From: Dethiosulfovibrio russensis
Lineage (GTDB): Bacteria; Synergistota; Synergistia; Synergistales; Dethiosulfovibrionaceae
Assembly: GCF_021568855.1 (NCBI RefSeq)
Contig: NZ_JAKGUG010000005.1
Span: 124,001 to 188,000, forward strand
DNA: 64,000 nt
Direction of reading: 5' to 3'
Position 1 is the first letter of the stretch. Every line of letters starts with the position of its first letter. The position numbers and the translations under genes are program-made. The notes beneath the pieces were generated by a model, which was given only the letters and a program-made list of their open reading frames with translations, was not told the origin of the DNA and made no database searches. Below, piece after piece: positions 8,671-16,549 of the stretch.

Positions 8671-10315
8671 ACAGGCCGGAGGGGCATCTCAGGATGCCCC
8701 TCTTATACTGTTCGCCCTTCTGGCAGTAGGCGTCCTGATATTCGTCCTGTGGCCTACCGTAGCCATACTGAAGGAAAGCCTGTATCCCGACGGACATTTC
8801 AGCTTGATGTACTACCAGGACCTGATCGAGAAAAATCGCAGACTGATCGGCAACAGCTTGTTCATCGGGTTCTGGACCACTCTGTTCGCCGTATTCATGG
8901 GGCTGTGCTGTGCCCTCTACGTTACCTACACGAACTATCGGGGCAAGAAAACCGTCCTGGCAGTGCTGATGATGACTCTTATATCGCCACCCTTCATGTC
9001 CTCTCTGTCCTATATCATGCTGTTCGGCAGAAGAGGCCTGATATCCTGGAAACTTCTAGGTCTTCACTGGAACCCCTACGGTCCTCACGGGATAATACTG
9101 ATGGAGTCTATCGGATTGGCCTCCATAGCAGCCTTCCTGATAATGGCTGTGCTCAAGGGAACGGATCGAGACCTGGAAAGGGCGTCGCTGGACCTGGGAG
9201 CGGGAAGATGGGCAACCATGCTAAACGTCACCTTTCCTCTGGCCAGGCCGGGAATCGTGACGGCAGGACTTATCGTTTTCGTTAGGTCTCTATCTGACTT
9301 CGGCACCCCCATATTCATAGGGGGAAGCTACAATGTCCTGGCCACCCACGCCTATACCACGGCGGTAGGATCCTACGACCTGCCGAAAGCCGCCGCCATA
9401 TCGACACTGCTGCTGGTTCCAGCCCTGATAGCCTTTCTGATATACAGACGGCTTATGGCAAAGAACTCGCTGTTCTCCATCAAGCCCGGAGGCCAGGAGA
9501 TATCGGAATCCCGACTTCCACCGATGGTGGGAGCGGTGGTCTGCACGGTAGTCTGGGGCTACGTCATTTTCGAGATCGCCAAGTACGGAACCATTTTATC
9601 CGGAGCCTTCGTCAAGACCTGGGGAGTGGACTTCTCCTTTACGGGCAGACACCTGGAGGCCCTGAAGCTGGCTAAGATGGGCAGCTTGTTCAGAAGTCTA
9701 AAATACGCCGTGATCACCGCCGTCGCAGCCGGGCTGATGGGAGTGCTGATGGCCAGATATCTAGGACGGGCCAAGGGAATATTCGCCAGGACGATAGACT
9801 TCGTGGCAGACCTCCCCTTTATCCTTCCCGGGCCCTTCTTCGGAATATCCTATCTACTGGCATTCAACTGGATGCCAGAGGCGGTACTGGCCTCGGGGTT
9901 TCTGATCGTCACGAACTGCGTCTACAGACAGCTCTCCCTGGGGATAAAGAGCGGCATCTCGGTCATGGGTCAGATCAATCCAGAGCTGGAAGATGCAGTA
10001 AGGGACCAGGGAGGAAGCTCCTTCTTCGCGTTGAAGGACGTCACCATTCCCCTCATGACACCAGCCTTCGCAATAAGCTTCATAAACACCTTCACCTTCA
10101 CCATGACCACGGTGGGAGGAATTATATTCCTGATAACCCCTTACACGAAGGTCATGACGGCGGAGATGTTCGAGGCCATACAAAGCGGCAACATAGGGGC
10201 CAGCTCCGCCATGGCGTCCGTCATAGTGGTTGTGACTATGACTGTGAATTTGATATTCTCCCGATTGGTCCTCGGAGGGAAGAAACGGGAGGCCAAAAAA
10301 TGTATCTTCGGCTAA
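8630..10315 (+). CDS. Iron(III)-type ABC transporter permease, fused two-domain (FbpB-like)
   Basis: This 561-residue inner-membrane protein has two BPD_transp_1 domains in tandem, about 12 helices in all. Each half carries an ATPase-coupling EAA loop: ASLDLGAGRWATMLNVTFPLA in the first, and DAVRDQGGSSFFALKDVTIPL in the second. The chosen ATG overlaps the binding-protein gene by 41 bases; GTG at 8654, with AAGGA upstream, is an equally plausible start. The end overlaps the ATPase start by 16 bases. It forms the channel of the importer. Confidence 0.9.
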   Translation: MADGRRNSVRKPSRQAGGASQDAPLILFALLAVGVLIFVLWPTVAILKESLYPDGHFSLMYYQDLIEKNRRLIGNSLFIGFWTTLFAVFMGLCCALYVTYTNYRGKKTVLAVLMMTLISPPFMSSLSYIMLFGRRGLISWKLLGLHWNPYGPHGIILMESIGLASIAAFLIMAVLKGTDRDLERASLDLGAGRWATMLNVTFPLARPGIVTAGLIVFVRSLSDFGTPIFIGGSYNVLATHAYTTAVGSYDLPKAAAISTLLLVPALIAFLIYRRLMAKNSLFSIKPGGQEISESRLPPMVGAVVCTVVWGYVIFEIAKYGTILSGAFVKTWGVDFSFTGRHLEALKLAKMGSLFRSLKYAVITAVAAGLMGVLMARYLGRAKGIFARTIDFVADLPFILPGPFFGISYLLAFNWMPEAVLASGFLIVTNCVYRQLSLGIKSGISVMGQINPELEDAVRDQGGSSFFALKDVTIPLMTPAFAISFINTFTFTMTTVGGIIFLITPYTKVMTAEMFEAIQSGNIGASSAMASVIVVVTMTVNLIFSRLVLGGKKREAKKCIFG

Positions 10316-11259
10316 ATAATCTTAAAAAAGCGTTCGATGAAGTTCCGGCGGTGGACGGACTTTCCATCGACATAGAGGAAGGCGAGATGGTGTCACTGCT
10401 GGGCCCAAGCGGCTGTGGCAAGACCACCACACTGAAAATGGTGGGAGGCTTCATACGGCCGGACGCCGGAAGGATAATTCTGGACAGAGAAAATGTCACG
10501 GAGCTTTCGCCAGATAAAAGACCTACCGCCACCGTGTTCCAAAGCTACGCTCTGTTTCCTCACATGACGGTTATCCAAAACGTGGCCTACGGATTGAAAT
10601 TTCGAGGAATAAATAAAAAAACTGCGCAGAAGGCAGCTGAGGAAATGCTCGATAGGGTTGGTCTTCCCACGTCGCAGGACAAGACAATCCACCAGCTCAG
10701 CGGGGGGGAACAGCAAAGGGTCGCATTGGCCAGAGCTCTAGTGATAAGACCTAAGGTCCTCTTGATGGACGAGCCTCTCAGCAACCTGGACGCTAAGCTC
10801 CGGATCCGGATGAGATCGGAGATAAGAAAGGTTCAAAGAGATATGGCTATAACGGCCATATACGTCACCCACGATCAGGAGGAGGCACTGGCCCTCTCGG
10901 ACAGGATCGCCGTCATGGAAAAGGGAATCGTGGCCCAGATCGGCACACCATACGATATATACAGTCATCCCAGAACGATATTCGTAGCCGACTTCATCGG
11001 CAGAAGCAACTTCGTTACGATGGGCGACGGTCGTAAAGCGGCTGTTCACCCGGAGGACGTATCCCTATCCTCGGACGGAGGTGATTTCACCGGAAAGATT
11101 ACCGGCCGACAGTTCAAGGGCGCCATGACCACCTACTCCGTAAGAGTCGGACAATCGACGATGGAGGCCGACGTTCTGAGCAGGGACGATCTGAGATGGA
11201 ATGAGGGAAAATCGGTGCACTTAAAGTTGAACAGGGACAAGCTGGTCTATCTGGACTAG
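10300..11259 (+). CDS. Iron(III)-type ABC transporter ATP-binding protein (FbpC/PotA-like)
   Basis: The ATPase has 319 residues. Walker A is GPSGCGKTT, the Q-loop is in TVFQSYALFPHMTV, the signature is LSGGEQQRVALARAL, Walker B is VLLMDEPLSNLD and the switch His is in YVTHDQEEAL. A regulatory TOBE domain follows from about residue 235. It energises the adjacent permease and may also serve the second iron-type system at 20-23 kb, which has no ATPase gene of its own. Its stop codon lies in a CTAG shared with the stop of the convergent sugar-permease gene. Confidence 0.93.
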   Translation: MYLRLNNLKKAFDEVPAVDGLSIDIEEGEMVSLLGPSGCGKTTTLKMVGGFIRPDAGRIILDRENVTELSPDKRPTATVFQSYALFPHMTVIQNVAYGLKFRGINKKTAQKAAEEMLDRVGLPTSQDKTIHQLSGGEQQRVALARALVIRPKVLLMDEPLSNLDAKLRIRMRSEIRKVQRDMAITAIYVTHDQEEALALSDRIAVMEKGIVAQIGTPYDIYSHPRTIFVADFIGRSNFVTMGDGRKAAVHPEDVSLSSDGGDFTGKITGRQFKGAMTTYSVRVGQSTMEADVLSRDDLRWNEGKSVHLKLNRDKLVYLD

Positions 11260-11272
11260 CTTGTCCCTGTTC
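11229..11272. terminator. Bidirectional terminator spanning two convergent stop codons
   Basis: Perfect 15-base arms (11229-11243 and 11258-11272) are separated by 14 bases. The repeat includes the last codons of both convergent genes and their shared CTAG. A short T-rich stretch follows on the plus strand. Confidence 0.65.
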
Positions 11273-12221
11273 TTCTGGCCATCAAGGTATAGATCGAGAC
11301 CGACACCACTATGATCAGTCCGTATATAAGCCTGGTCCAGAACCCGGCCAGACCGGCGCTCACTATGCCAGCCTCTATGATGCCTATTATGGCGGCCCCT
11401 ATCAACGAACCGTATATGGTGCCCTCGCCTCCATAGGCCGAAGTTCCTCCTACGAAGACCGATGCGAAGACCAACAACATGTATCCCTCGCCCTGGGTTG
11501 GCCACCAGTTGGCCAACTCCAAGGTGGACAACATCCCGGCGAAGGCGGCCAATATTCCCATCAGGACGAACGCCAGTATTCTGACTCGCTCCACCGGTAT
11601 ACCCATCATGGCAGCAGCACGGCGGTTGTCCCCTACGAAGAGCAGAGAGTCACCGAAAGCGTGCCGGTTCAGGAGCAAGGCCAGACCCAGGGCTATCGCC
11701 AGACACCACAGAAACTGGGCCGGGATCTCGCCGCCCAGTCTCCCTACCAAAAGAGAGTGTAGACCGTTGCCCCTTATGGAAGCCAAGCTCACCGCGACCC
11801 CGTCGGACAGCAGCAGAACAAGACCACGCCAAAAAAACTGGGTACCGATGGTGGCGATTATGGACGGCACCCCTATTCGAACCACAATCAGACCGTTGGT
11901 CCAACCGATGAAAGCCCCCGAGAGAATCGCGGCTCCGAAGGCAAACCAGGAAGACCCGGTCCGAACGAAGACCTCGGCGAAGAGATAGGCCGACGCCGCG
12001 GCCACGGAGGGGAAACTCAGGTCCATGTCTCCGGCCACCACGAGAAGGGTCATACCCATGGCGAGGACGGCGGTAACCGGAATGGTGGACATGAAGGACC
12101 GGTATATCCTCATGCCGGTAAAGGTCCTGGGGCTGGCGATGGCAAAGGCGAGCAACAACCCCGCGAAAGCAAGGGACACCAGAACCTGGAGTCGATAGCG
12201 TTTCAGTAAAGCTCCCATCAC
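11256..12221 (-). CDS. Sugar-type ABC transporter permease (RbsC family)
   Basis: This 321-residue membrane protein of the BPD_transp_2 family has about 8-10 helices. Typical features are AMGMTLLVVAGDMDLSFPSV near helix 3 (family pattern T.GGIDLSVGSV), the coupling segment around RAAAMMGIPVERVRILAFVLMGILAAFAG, and GEGYMLLVFASVFVGGTSAYGGEGTIYGSLIGA. It pairs with the ATPase whose end it overlaps by 4 bases. The ligand could be a sugar or another hydroxylated compound. It is the last gene of an operon that starts with the double-cubane proteins. Confidence 0.88.
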   Translation of the reverse strand: MMGALLKRYRLQVLVSLAFAGLLLAFAIASPRTFTGMRIYRSFMSTIPVTAVLAMGMTLLVVAGDMDLSFPSVAAASAYLFAEVFVRTGSSWFAFGAAILSGAFIGWTNGLIVVRIGVPSIIATIGTQFFWRGLVLLLSDGVAVSLASIRGNGLHSLLVGRLGGEIPAQFLWCLAIALGLALLLNRHAFGDSLLFVGDNRRAAAMMGIPVERVRILAFVLMGILAAFAGMLSTLELANWWPTQGEGYMLLVFASVFVGGTSAYGGEGTIYGSLIGAAIIGIIEAGIVSAGLAGFWTRLIYGLIIVVSVSIYTLMARRTGTS

Positions 12222-12976
12222 GAGGCCTTCCCGTTCACCAGATGGAGCATGGCCTTCATAAGCTCATCCACCGTCACCTCGTCCTTCGAATAGGAGGACT
12301 CGATTCGTCCTCTATCCATGAGGACGAATCGGTCCGCGACCTGTGCCACGTGCCCCAGATCGTGACTTATGACGACGCAGGATCGCCCGTCCTCCTTTAT
12401 GGAACGTATGAAGGAGAGCACCTTGGAGACCTCCCCGAGAGAAAGAGCCGTAGTAGGCTCGTCCAACACTATTATCTCCGCCCCGAAGTACATGGCCCGC
12501 CCTATAGCAAGGCCCTGTCTCTCCCCTCCGGAGAGGGTCCCGACGCTGGCGTCTGGGTCAAGCCCCACCCCTCTAAGGCCCAGGACGGACGAGAGAAGAT
12601 CCATGGTATCCCTTTTCTCTCGGGACACGTCGATAAACCCCCACCGGTTAGTCAGATGTCTTCCCATGAAAACGTTGCGCCAAAGGGGCTGTTTCTCTCC
12701 CAGCGACCTCTCTTGATAGACCGTCTCTATGCCCAGAGACCGGGCACGACCTACGCCGTAACGGTCCAGATCGATATTCTGCCCCGAGATGGACATGGTT
12801 CCGCGATCGGGACGATGGACCCCGGAGAGCACCTTTATCAAGGTCGATTTTCCGGCGCCGTTGTCCCCCAACAGAGCGACTATCTCTCCCCTCTTAAGGA
12901 AAAAATCCACCCCTCTGAGGGCCTCTACGTGGCCGAAGGATTTGACGATTCCTTCCATCTCCACCAGCTTATCCAA
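12218..12976 (-). CDS. Sugar-type ABC transporter ATP-binding protein, single-domain (FrcA-like)
   Basis: The ATPase has 252 residues and one nucleotide-binding domain, unlike the tandem RbsA-type ATPases of about 500 residues; it resembles FrcA. Walker A is GDNGAGKST, the signature is TLSGGERQGLAIGRA, Walker B is IIVLDEPTTAL, and the switch His is in VVISHDLGHV. With only one domain it must work as a homodimer. It lies between the binding protein and permease genes and overlaps the latter by 4 bases. Confidence 0.9.
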   Translation of the reverse strand: MDKLVEMEGIVKSFGHVEALRGVDFFLKRGEIVALLGDNGAGKSTLIKVLSGVHRPDRGTMSISGQNIDLDRYGVGRARSLGIETVYQERSLGEKQPLWRNVFMGRHLTNRWGFIDVSREKRDTMDLLSSVLGLRGVGLDPDASVGTLSGGERQGLAIGRAMYFGAEIIVLDEPTTALSLGEVSKVLSFIRSIKEDGRSCVVISHDLGHVAQVADRFVLMDRGRIESSYSKDEVTVDELMKAMLHLVNGKAS

Positions 12977-13002
12977 ATCCTCACCGCCTTGATGTCAGGA
13001 TA

Positions 13003-13995
13003 TCAGCGAATACCCTTAGCCGCCAGAGGCGCTATGACCTCCACGTTTTCGGAGGACACGAAACCGCCGCCTGTGTCTATTACTAATCCTCCGAAACCGT
13101 ACCTCTTGGTCTGGACTATCTGAAGCACCGACAAATACCCCAGCAGATATGGCTGATGTTCCGACACCAATGTCAGGTAGCCCTCCTCGATGGCGGAAGC
13201 CGTAGCAGGGGAGAGGCTGAATCCAGCGGTAAAAATCTCTCCGGGCTTCACCCCAGAGGCCCTGAGAAAGTTCCCAACCTGAGAGGTCAAAGCCCCATGG
13301 TCCATGATCATGAGCTTGCAGTCCGGATGGCTGGACAGATAGCCCGTAACTATCGGCGTCCCCAGGGCGGTGTCCTTGTCCACCTCGGGGGAGATCTCCA
13401 GATAATCGACCACCATGCCGGCGTCCTCCAAGGTCTTTATTATGGCCCTAGCCCTGCGTCCCCTGTTCTTGAGCCTCTTGAGCCCCCACACGAAGGCCCG
13501 ATCACCTTCTTTGAAGTCACCCCTACGAAGAACTTCCTTGGCAAGATCCTCGCCCTGCTTCCATCCGTCGGGCCCTATGTAGCCGAAACCCTTGGACTGG
13601 AACATCGGCTGAAGGCGGGGCAGTTCGGTATCGATGGCGGTCACGATTATCCCTCTGTCGAAGGCCTCCTTGACCAAAGGCTCGTAGGCGTCGTCCCCCG
13701 GGGAACCGTAGATCACCATGCCGTCGGGATCCATGGCCATGCCGTTTTTGAAGTTCTCCAGCATCTTCTCCGGATTCCAGTCCGAGTACACCAGCGTAAG
13801 CTCACAACCGAGATCGACTGCCGCCTGCTTGGCTCCCTTGCCCACCGTGGTATTGTAAGGACCTCCCACGGGACCACCGGTGTCGAACCAGATCTTAATT
13901 CCCTCTCCGCTGCGGACGGTATCGGCCGAAGACGCTCCGGCAGTCATAACGATAGAAAGAAACAGCACCGCGATCAGCTTGGACAAAACTCTCAT
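13003..13995 (-). CDS. Sugar-type ABC transporter substrate-binding protein (Peripla_BP_4)
   Basis: This periplasmic binding protein of 330 residues has a signal peptide ending near AGASSADT. It has the type-I pulse-like pattern of sugar binders: GAKQAAVDLGCELTLVYSDWNPEKMLENFKNGMAMDPDGMVIYG and later ITGYLSSHPDCKLMIMDHG. The ATG at 13995 has AGGAGAG close upstream and is preferred to the ATG at 14013. It follows the double-cubane gene by 44 bases, so the ligand may be related to that enzyme's substrate; this is inference. Confidence 0.87.
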   Translation of the reverse strand: MRVLSKLIAVLFLSIVMTAGASSADTVRSGEGIKIWFDTGGPVGGPYNTTVGKGAKQAAVDLGCELTLVYSDWNPEKMLENFKNGMAMDPDGMVIYGSPGDDAYEPLVKEAFDRGIIVTAIDTELPRLQPMFQSKGFGYIGPDGWKQGEDLAKEVLRRGDFKEGDRAFVWGLKRLKNRGRRARAIIKTLEDAGMVVDYLEISPEVDKDTALGTPIVTGYLSSHPDCKLMIMDHGALTSQVGNFLRASGVKPGEIFTAGFSLSPATASAIEEGYLTLVSEHQPYLLGYLSVLQIVQTKRYGFGGLVIDTGGGFVSSENVEVIAPLAAKGIR

Positions 13996-14039
13996 GATAT
14001 CTCTCCTCTCCATGCGATAAAGAAATCGATCCTAAAAAA

Positions 14040-15182
14040 TCACAGCATCTCCAAAAAGGCGCCTATCCTGGTGGCGAGCTGGCCTATATCGCTCTTGGAA
14101 TAATCGGTCTCGACGGACATATAGGGCCGTCCGGTGGAACGGACCAGCTCTCTGACCTCGTAGGTCTCCACGGCATAGGTGTGACAGGCCTGTAGGACCA
14201 CCTCCACCACTCCATCGACATTATAGCTTTCGATGAGGTTTTTCAGGTTATCCATACGGGAAGTATTGGGGGTCATGACGGAGCAGCCCACGTTAAGATA
14301 TTTATCCGTCAGGGCCTCCATAGGAGGCCTGTCCTCGTCCACCAGAAAACCCAGTTCCTTGACGCCCCCGCAGTTCTCGTAACAGACGACCACGGCTCCG
14401 GCGTCCTCTATGGCGTGGATAACTTTCTGAGCCCCTCCCAGAGGACAGCCCGTTATCAATATCCTGGGGGCGTCCTTGCCAACCCGCCTCTCCCCTAGGT
14501 CGTAGGCCTCTCGGATCTGAGATACCAGGTTCTCCAGCCAGGGGACCAGCTCTTCCTTGTGGAAGTGGAACTCGCAGTATTCGGATATGAGATACTGCTC
14601 CTTGCCGGTTATGGCGGGAGGATCCATCATGGACAGTTCCCAGAGGGATTTCAGGGCAAGACGCTCCCTGTTTCTAAGGGAGATTCTCTCGGAGATCGCC
14701 CCGTCGTCTATGGAGACGTCGAAAGCCCTCTCCAGTCCGTCTTTAAGTCTGTCCAGCTCGGCACGCCAGGCCGATCGGGATCCGTCTCCCTCGGCGGTCT
14801 GAGGCAGCATCATCAAGTGTAGGGGCTTCATCCTCGACATGAGTTCGTACATCTTCTTCTTGCCGTCGCATGTACTTTCCGCTATGACCATGTCGCAGAA
14901 GTGAAAGTAGGGACATTTATCGGTCAAGGCGTAGCCGTAGCTCGATTTTATCAGAGGGCAGAGATTCCTGGGCAGATGCTCCTCCGCCGCGGTTATAGGG
15001 TCCTCCCCTCTGGCGCACAGTGTGGCCGGAATGGCCCCGGCCGCGGTGATAAGCTCCCAGGGAGCGAAGGTACAGTAGGTTCCGACGATGGGACGCCCTT
15101 TCTCGGACGCCTCCTTCACCTGAAGGACCCCGTCTTTTAAATGGGCCTCCACATCGGCCAGCAGTTCGTCTATCCTCGACAC
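14040..15182 (-). CDS. 2-hydroxyacyl-CoA dehydratase-family double-cubane cluster protein (YjiM-like)
   Basis: This 380-residue protein is of the HgdB/FldC-related family. A set of cysteines stands at family positions: PIVGTYCTFAPWEL, NLCPLIKSSYG, KCPYFHFCDMVIAESTCDGKKKMYELM, ITGCPLGGAQK, and VLQACHTYA. This single-gene form next to a dedicated activator resembles the YjiM/DCCP group, in which an [Fe8S9] double cubane carries out ATP-dependent low-potential reductions; true dehydratases have two subunits. GTG 15182 has AGGAGG nine bases upstream; a longer GTG at 15200 is possible and would overlap the activator gene. The substrate is unknown. Confidence 0.85.
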   Translation of the reverse strand: MSRIDELLADVEAHLKDGVLQVKEASEKGRPIVGTYCTFAPWELITAAGAIPATLCARGEDPITAAEEHLPRNLCPLIKSSYGYALTDKCPYFHFCDMVIAESTCDGKKKMYELMSRMKPLHLMMLPQTAEGDGSRSAWRAELDRLKDGLERAFDVSIDDGAISERISLRNRERLALKSLWELSMMDPPAITGKEQYLISEYCEFHFHKEELVPWLENLVSQIREAYDLGERRVGKDAPRILITGCPLGGAQKVIHAIEDAGAVVVCYENCGGVKELGFLVDEDRPPMEALTDKYLNVGCSVMTPNTSRMDNLKNLIESYNVDGVVEVVLQACHTYAVETYEVRELVRSTGRPYMSVETDYSKSDIGQLATRIGAFLEML

Positions 15183-15196
15183 GCGCTTCATCCTCC

Positions 15197-15958
15197 TCAC
15201 AGCTCGGAGGCTATCAGAGCGGAGCCAAGGGCTCCGGCGTAATGAGAGTCTCCGTAAGTTCTAACGTCGCAGTTCAGCTGCCCCTCCAGAAGAGAGACCA
15301 GGGAAGGACAGCGGGAAACCCCGCCGGTAAAGCCCACGACGGGCTTTATCCCCAGACGGCCCAACATGGAGGAAGCCCTGACCGCCACCGATTCGAGCAA
15401 CCCCAAGGCCACCGCATTCTTACTGACTCCTTTGGCCAGATGGCTGACGACTTCCGACTCGGCGAAGACGGTGCACATACTGGAGATCTTCTGCATTTCT
15501 CCATCCGGATCTACCGCCCCGAATTCCTCTATGGAATACTCCAGCAAGGTCGCCATTACCTGGAGGAAACGGCCGGTACCGGCGGCGCATTTATCGTTCA
15601 TCATGAAGTCCAAGACCCTACCGTGATCGTCCAGGACTATAACCTTGCTGTCCTGACCTCCTATGTCCAGAACGGTACGGACCTCCGGGTCCATAAAGTG
15701 GGCCCCCCTGGCATGGCAGGTTATCTCCGTGACCGCCTTATCCACCTCCGCGAAGGACTTTCTGCCGTATCCGGTGGAGACCACACAGTCGATCCTGCCT
15801 GGCGACAGCGAGTTCCTTTTCAATAAGGACTCCATGGCCCTATGCCCCGCCTCTGAGGGATTCCAACCGGTGGGCTCAAGATGCCGGTCCACTATGTCTC
15901 CGTCGAACAGAACTGCCTTGGTTCCCACCGACCCTATATCGACACCTATGGTCAGCAA
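15197..15958 (-). CDS. ATP-dependent activator of double-cubane/2-hydroxyacyl-CoA dehydratase proteins (YjiL/HgdC-like)
   Basis: This 253-residue ASKHA-fold ATPase belongs to the BadF/BadG/BcrA/BcrD family. N-terminal VDIGSVGTKAVLF and VLDIGGQDSKVI are the phosphate-binding loops. The cysteines in VTEITCHARGA and NDKCAAGTGRFLQ are the ligands that hold one [4Fe-4S] cluster between the two subunits of the homodimer. It hydrolyses ATP to push a low-potential electron to its partner encoded next downstream. The start is TTG at 15958 with AGGGG upstream. It heads a five-gene operon ending in a sugar-type ABC importer. Confidence 0.9.
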   Translation of the reverse strand: MLTIGVDIGSVGTKAVLFDGDIVDRHLEPTGWNPSEAGHRAMESLLKRNSLSPGRIDCVVSTGYGRKSFAEVDKAVTEITCHARGAHFMDPEVRTVLDIGGQDSKVIVLDDHGRVLDFMMNDKCAAGTGRFLQVMATLLEYSIEEFGAVDPDGEMQKISSMCTVFAESEVVSHLAKGVSKNAVALGLLESVAVRASSMLGRLGIKPVVGFTGGVSRCPSLVSLLEGQLNCDVRTYGDSHYAGALGSALIASEL

Positions 15959-16114
15959 AGGATCACCCCTATCGGTAATATTATTTATTTACTTTGATTA
16001 TGATCCAAGCGAATAGTATATAGGTCACGGATAAATGAGTCAACCGCGTCATGACCGATGGCGACAGGACTGATATACTTAAAAAACAGAGTGGACTCGA
16101 GAGGGGGAAGACCG

Positions 16115-16477
16115 ATGTCTAGAATTATGGTGGTGGACGATGCCGCTTTCATGCGTATGATGTTGTCCAACATGCTCACCAAGATGGGACATGAAGTGGT
16201 GGCCGAAGCGGACAACGGAAAGACGGCCTTGGAGATGTACAAAAAGCACTCTCCCGACGTGGTCACGATGGACATAACCATGCCTCATATGAACGGCATA
16301 GAGGCGGTAAAGGGCATCATAGGGTTCGATCCGAAGGCAAAGATAGTTATGGTAAGCGCCATGGGACAGAAGGAAATGGTAATAGAGGCGGTGAAGGCGG
16401 GAGCGAAGGACTTCATCGTGAAGCCCTTCAAGGAAGATGCGGTCTGGAAAGCTATAGAACAGGCCATGGAAAGCTGA
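16115..16477 (+). CDS. CheY-like response regulator, stand-alone receiver domain
   Basis: This 120-residue receiver domain has the phosphorylation pocket intact: the acidic pair in MVVDDAAFMR, the phospho-acceptor Asp in DVVTMDITMPHMNG, Ser in VMVSAMG and Lys in DFIVKPF. No output domain is present, so it acts by binding a partner such as the flagellar switch. ATG 16115, after GAGGGGG, is preferred over the upstream ATG at 16058. No histidine kinase or chemotaxis gene is adjacent; the gene is single and has its own terminator. Confidence 0.93.
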   Translation: MSRIMVVDDAAFMRMMLSNMLTKMGHEVVAEADNGKTALEMYKKHSPDVVTMDITMPHMNGIEAVKGIIGFDPKAKIVMVSAMGQKEMVIEAVKAGAKDFIVKPFKEDAVWKAIEQAMES

Positions 16478-16484
16478 GAAAACG

Positions 16485-16524
16485 AGGTGGGGACATCCGA
16501 CGAGAGATGTCCCCACCTTTTTTA
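16485..16524 (+). terminator. Intrinsic terminator of the CheY-like gene
   Basis: A 13-bp perfect stem (16485-16497 with 16506-16518) and an 8-base loop are followed by a T run. It starts 8 bases after the stop codon and may also serve the convergent gyrB gene. Confidence 0.92.
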
Positions 16525-16549
16525 TCTTTATCCGATCGTCAAGACGGCG

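Noticed and set aside
16032-16061. Sigma-28 (flagellar) promoter before the CheY-like gene
   Set aside because: TAAA and a CCGAT are present, but the spacing is about 18 and the -10 does not match GCCGATAA.
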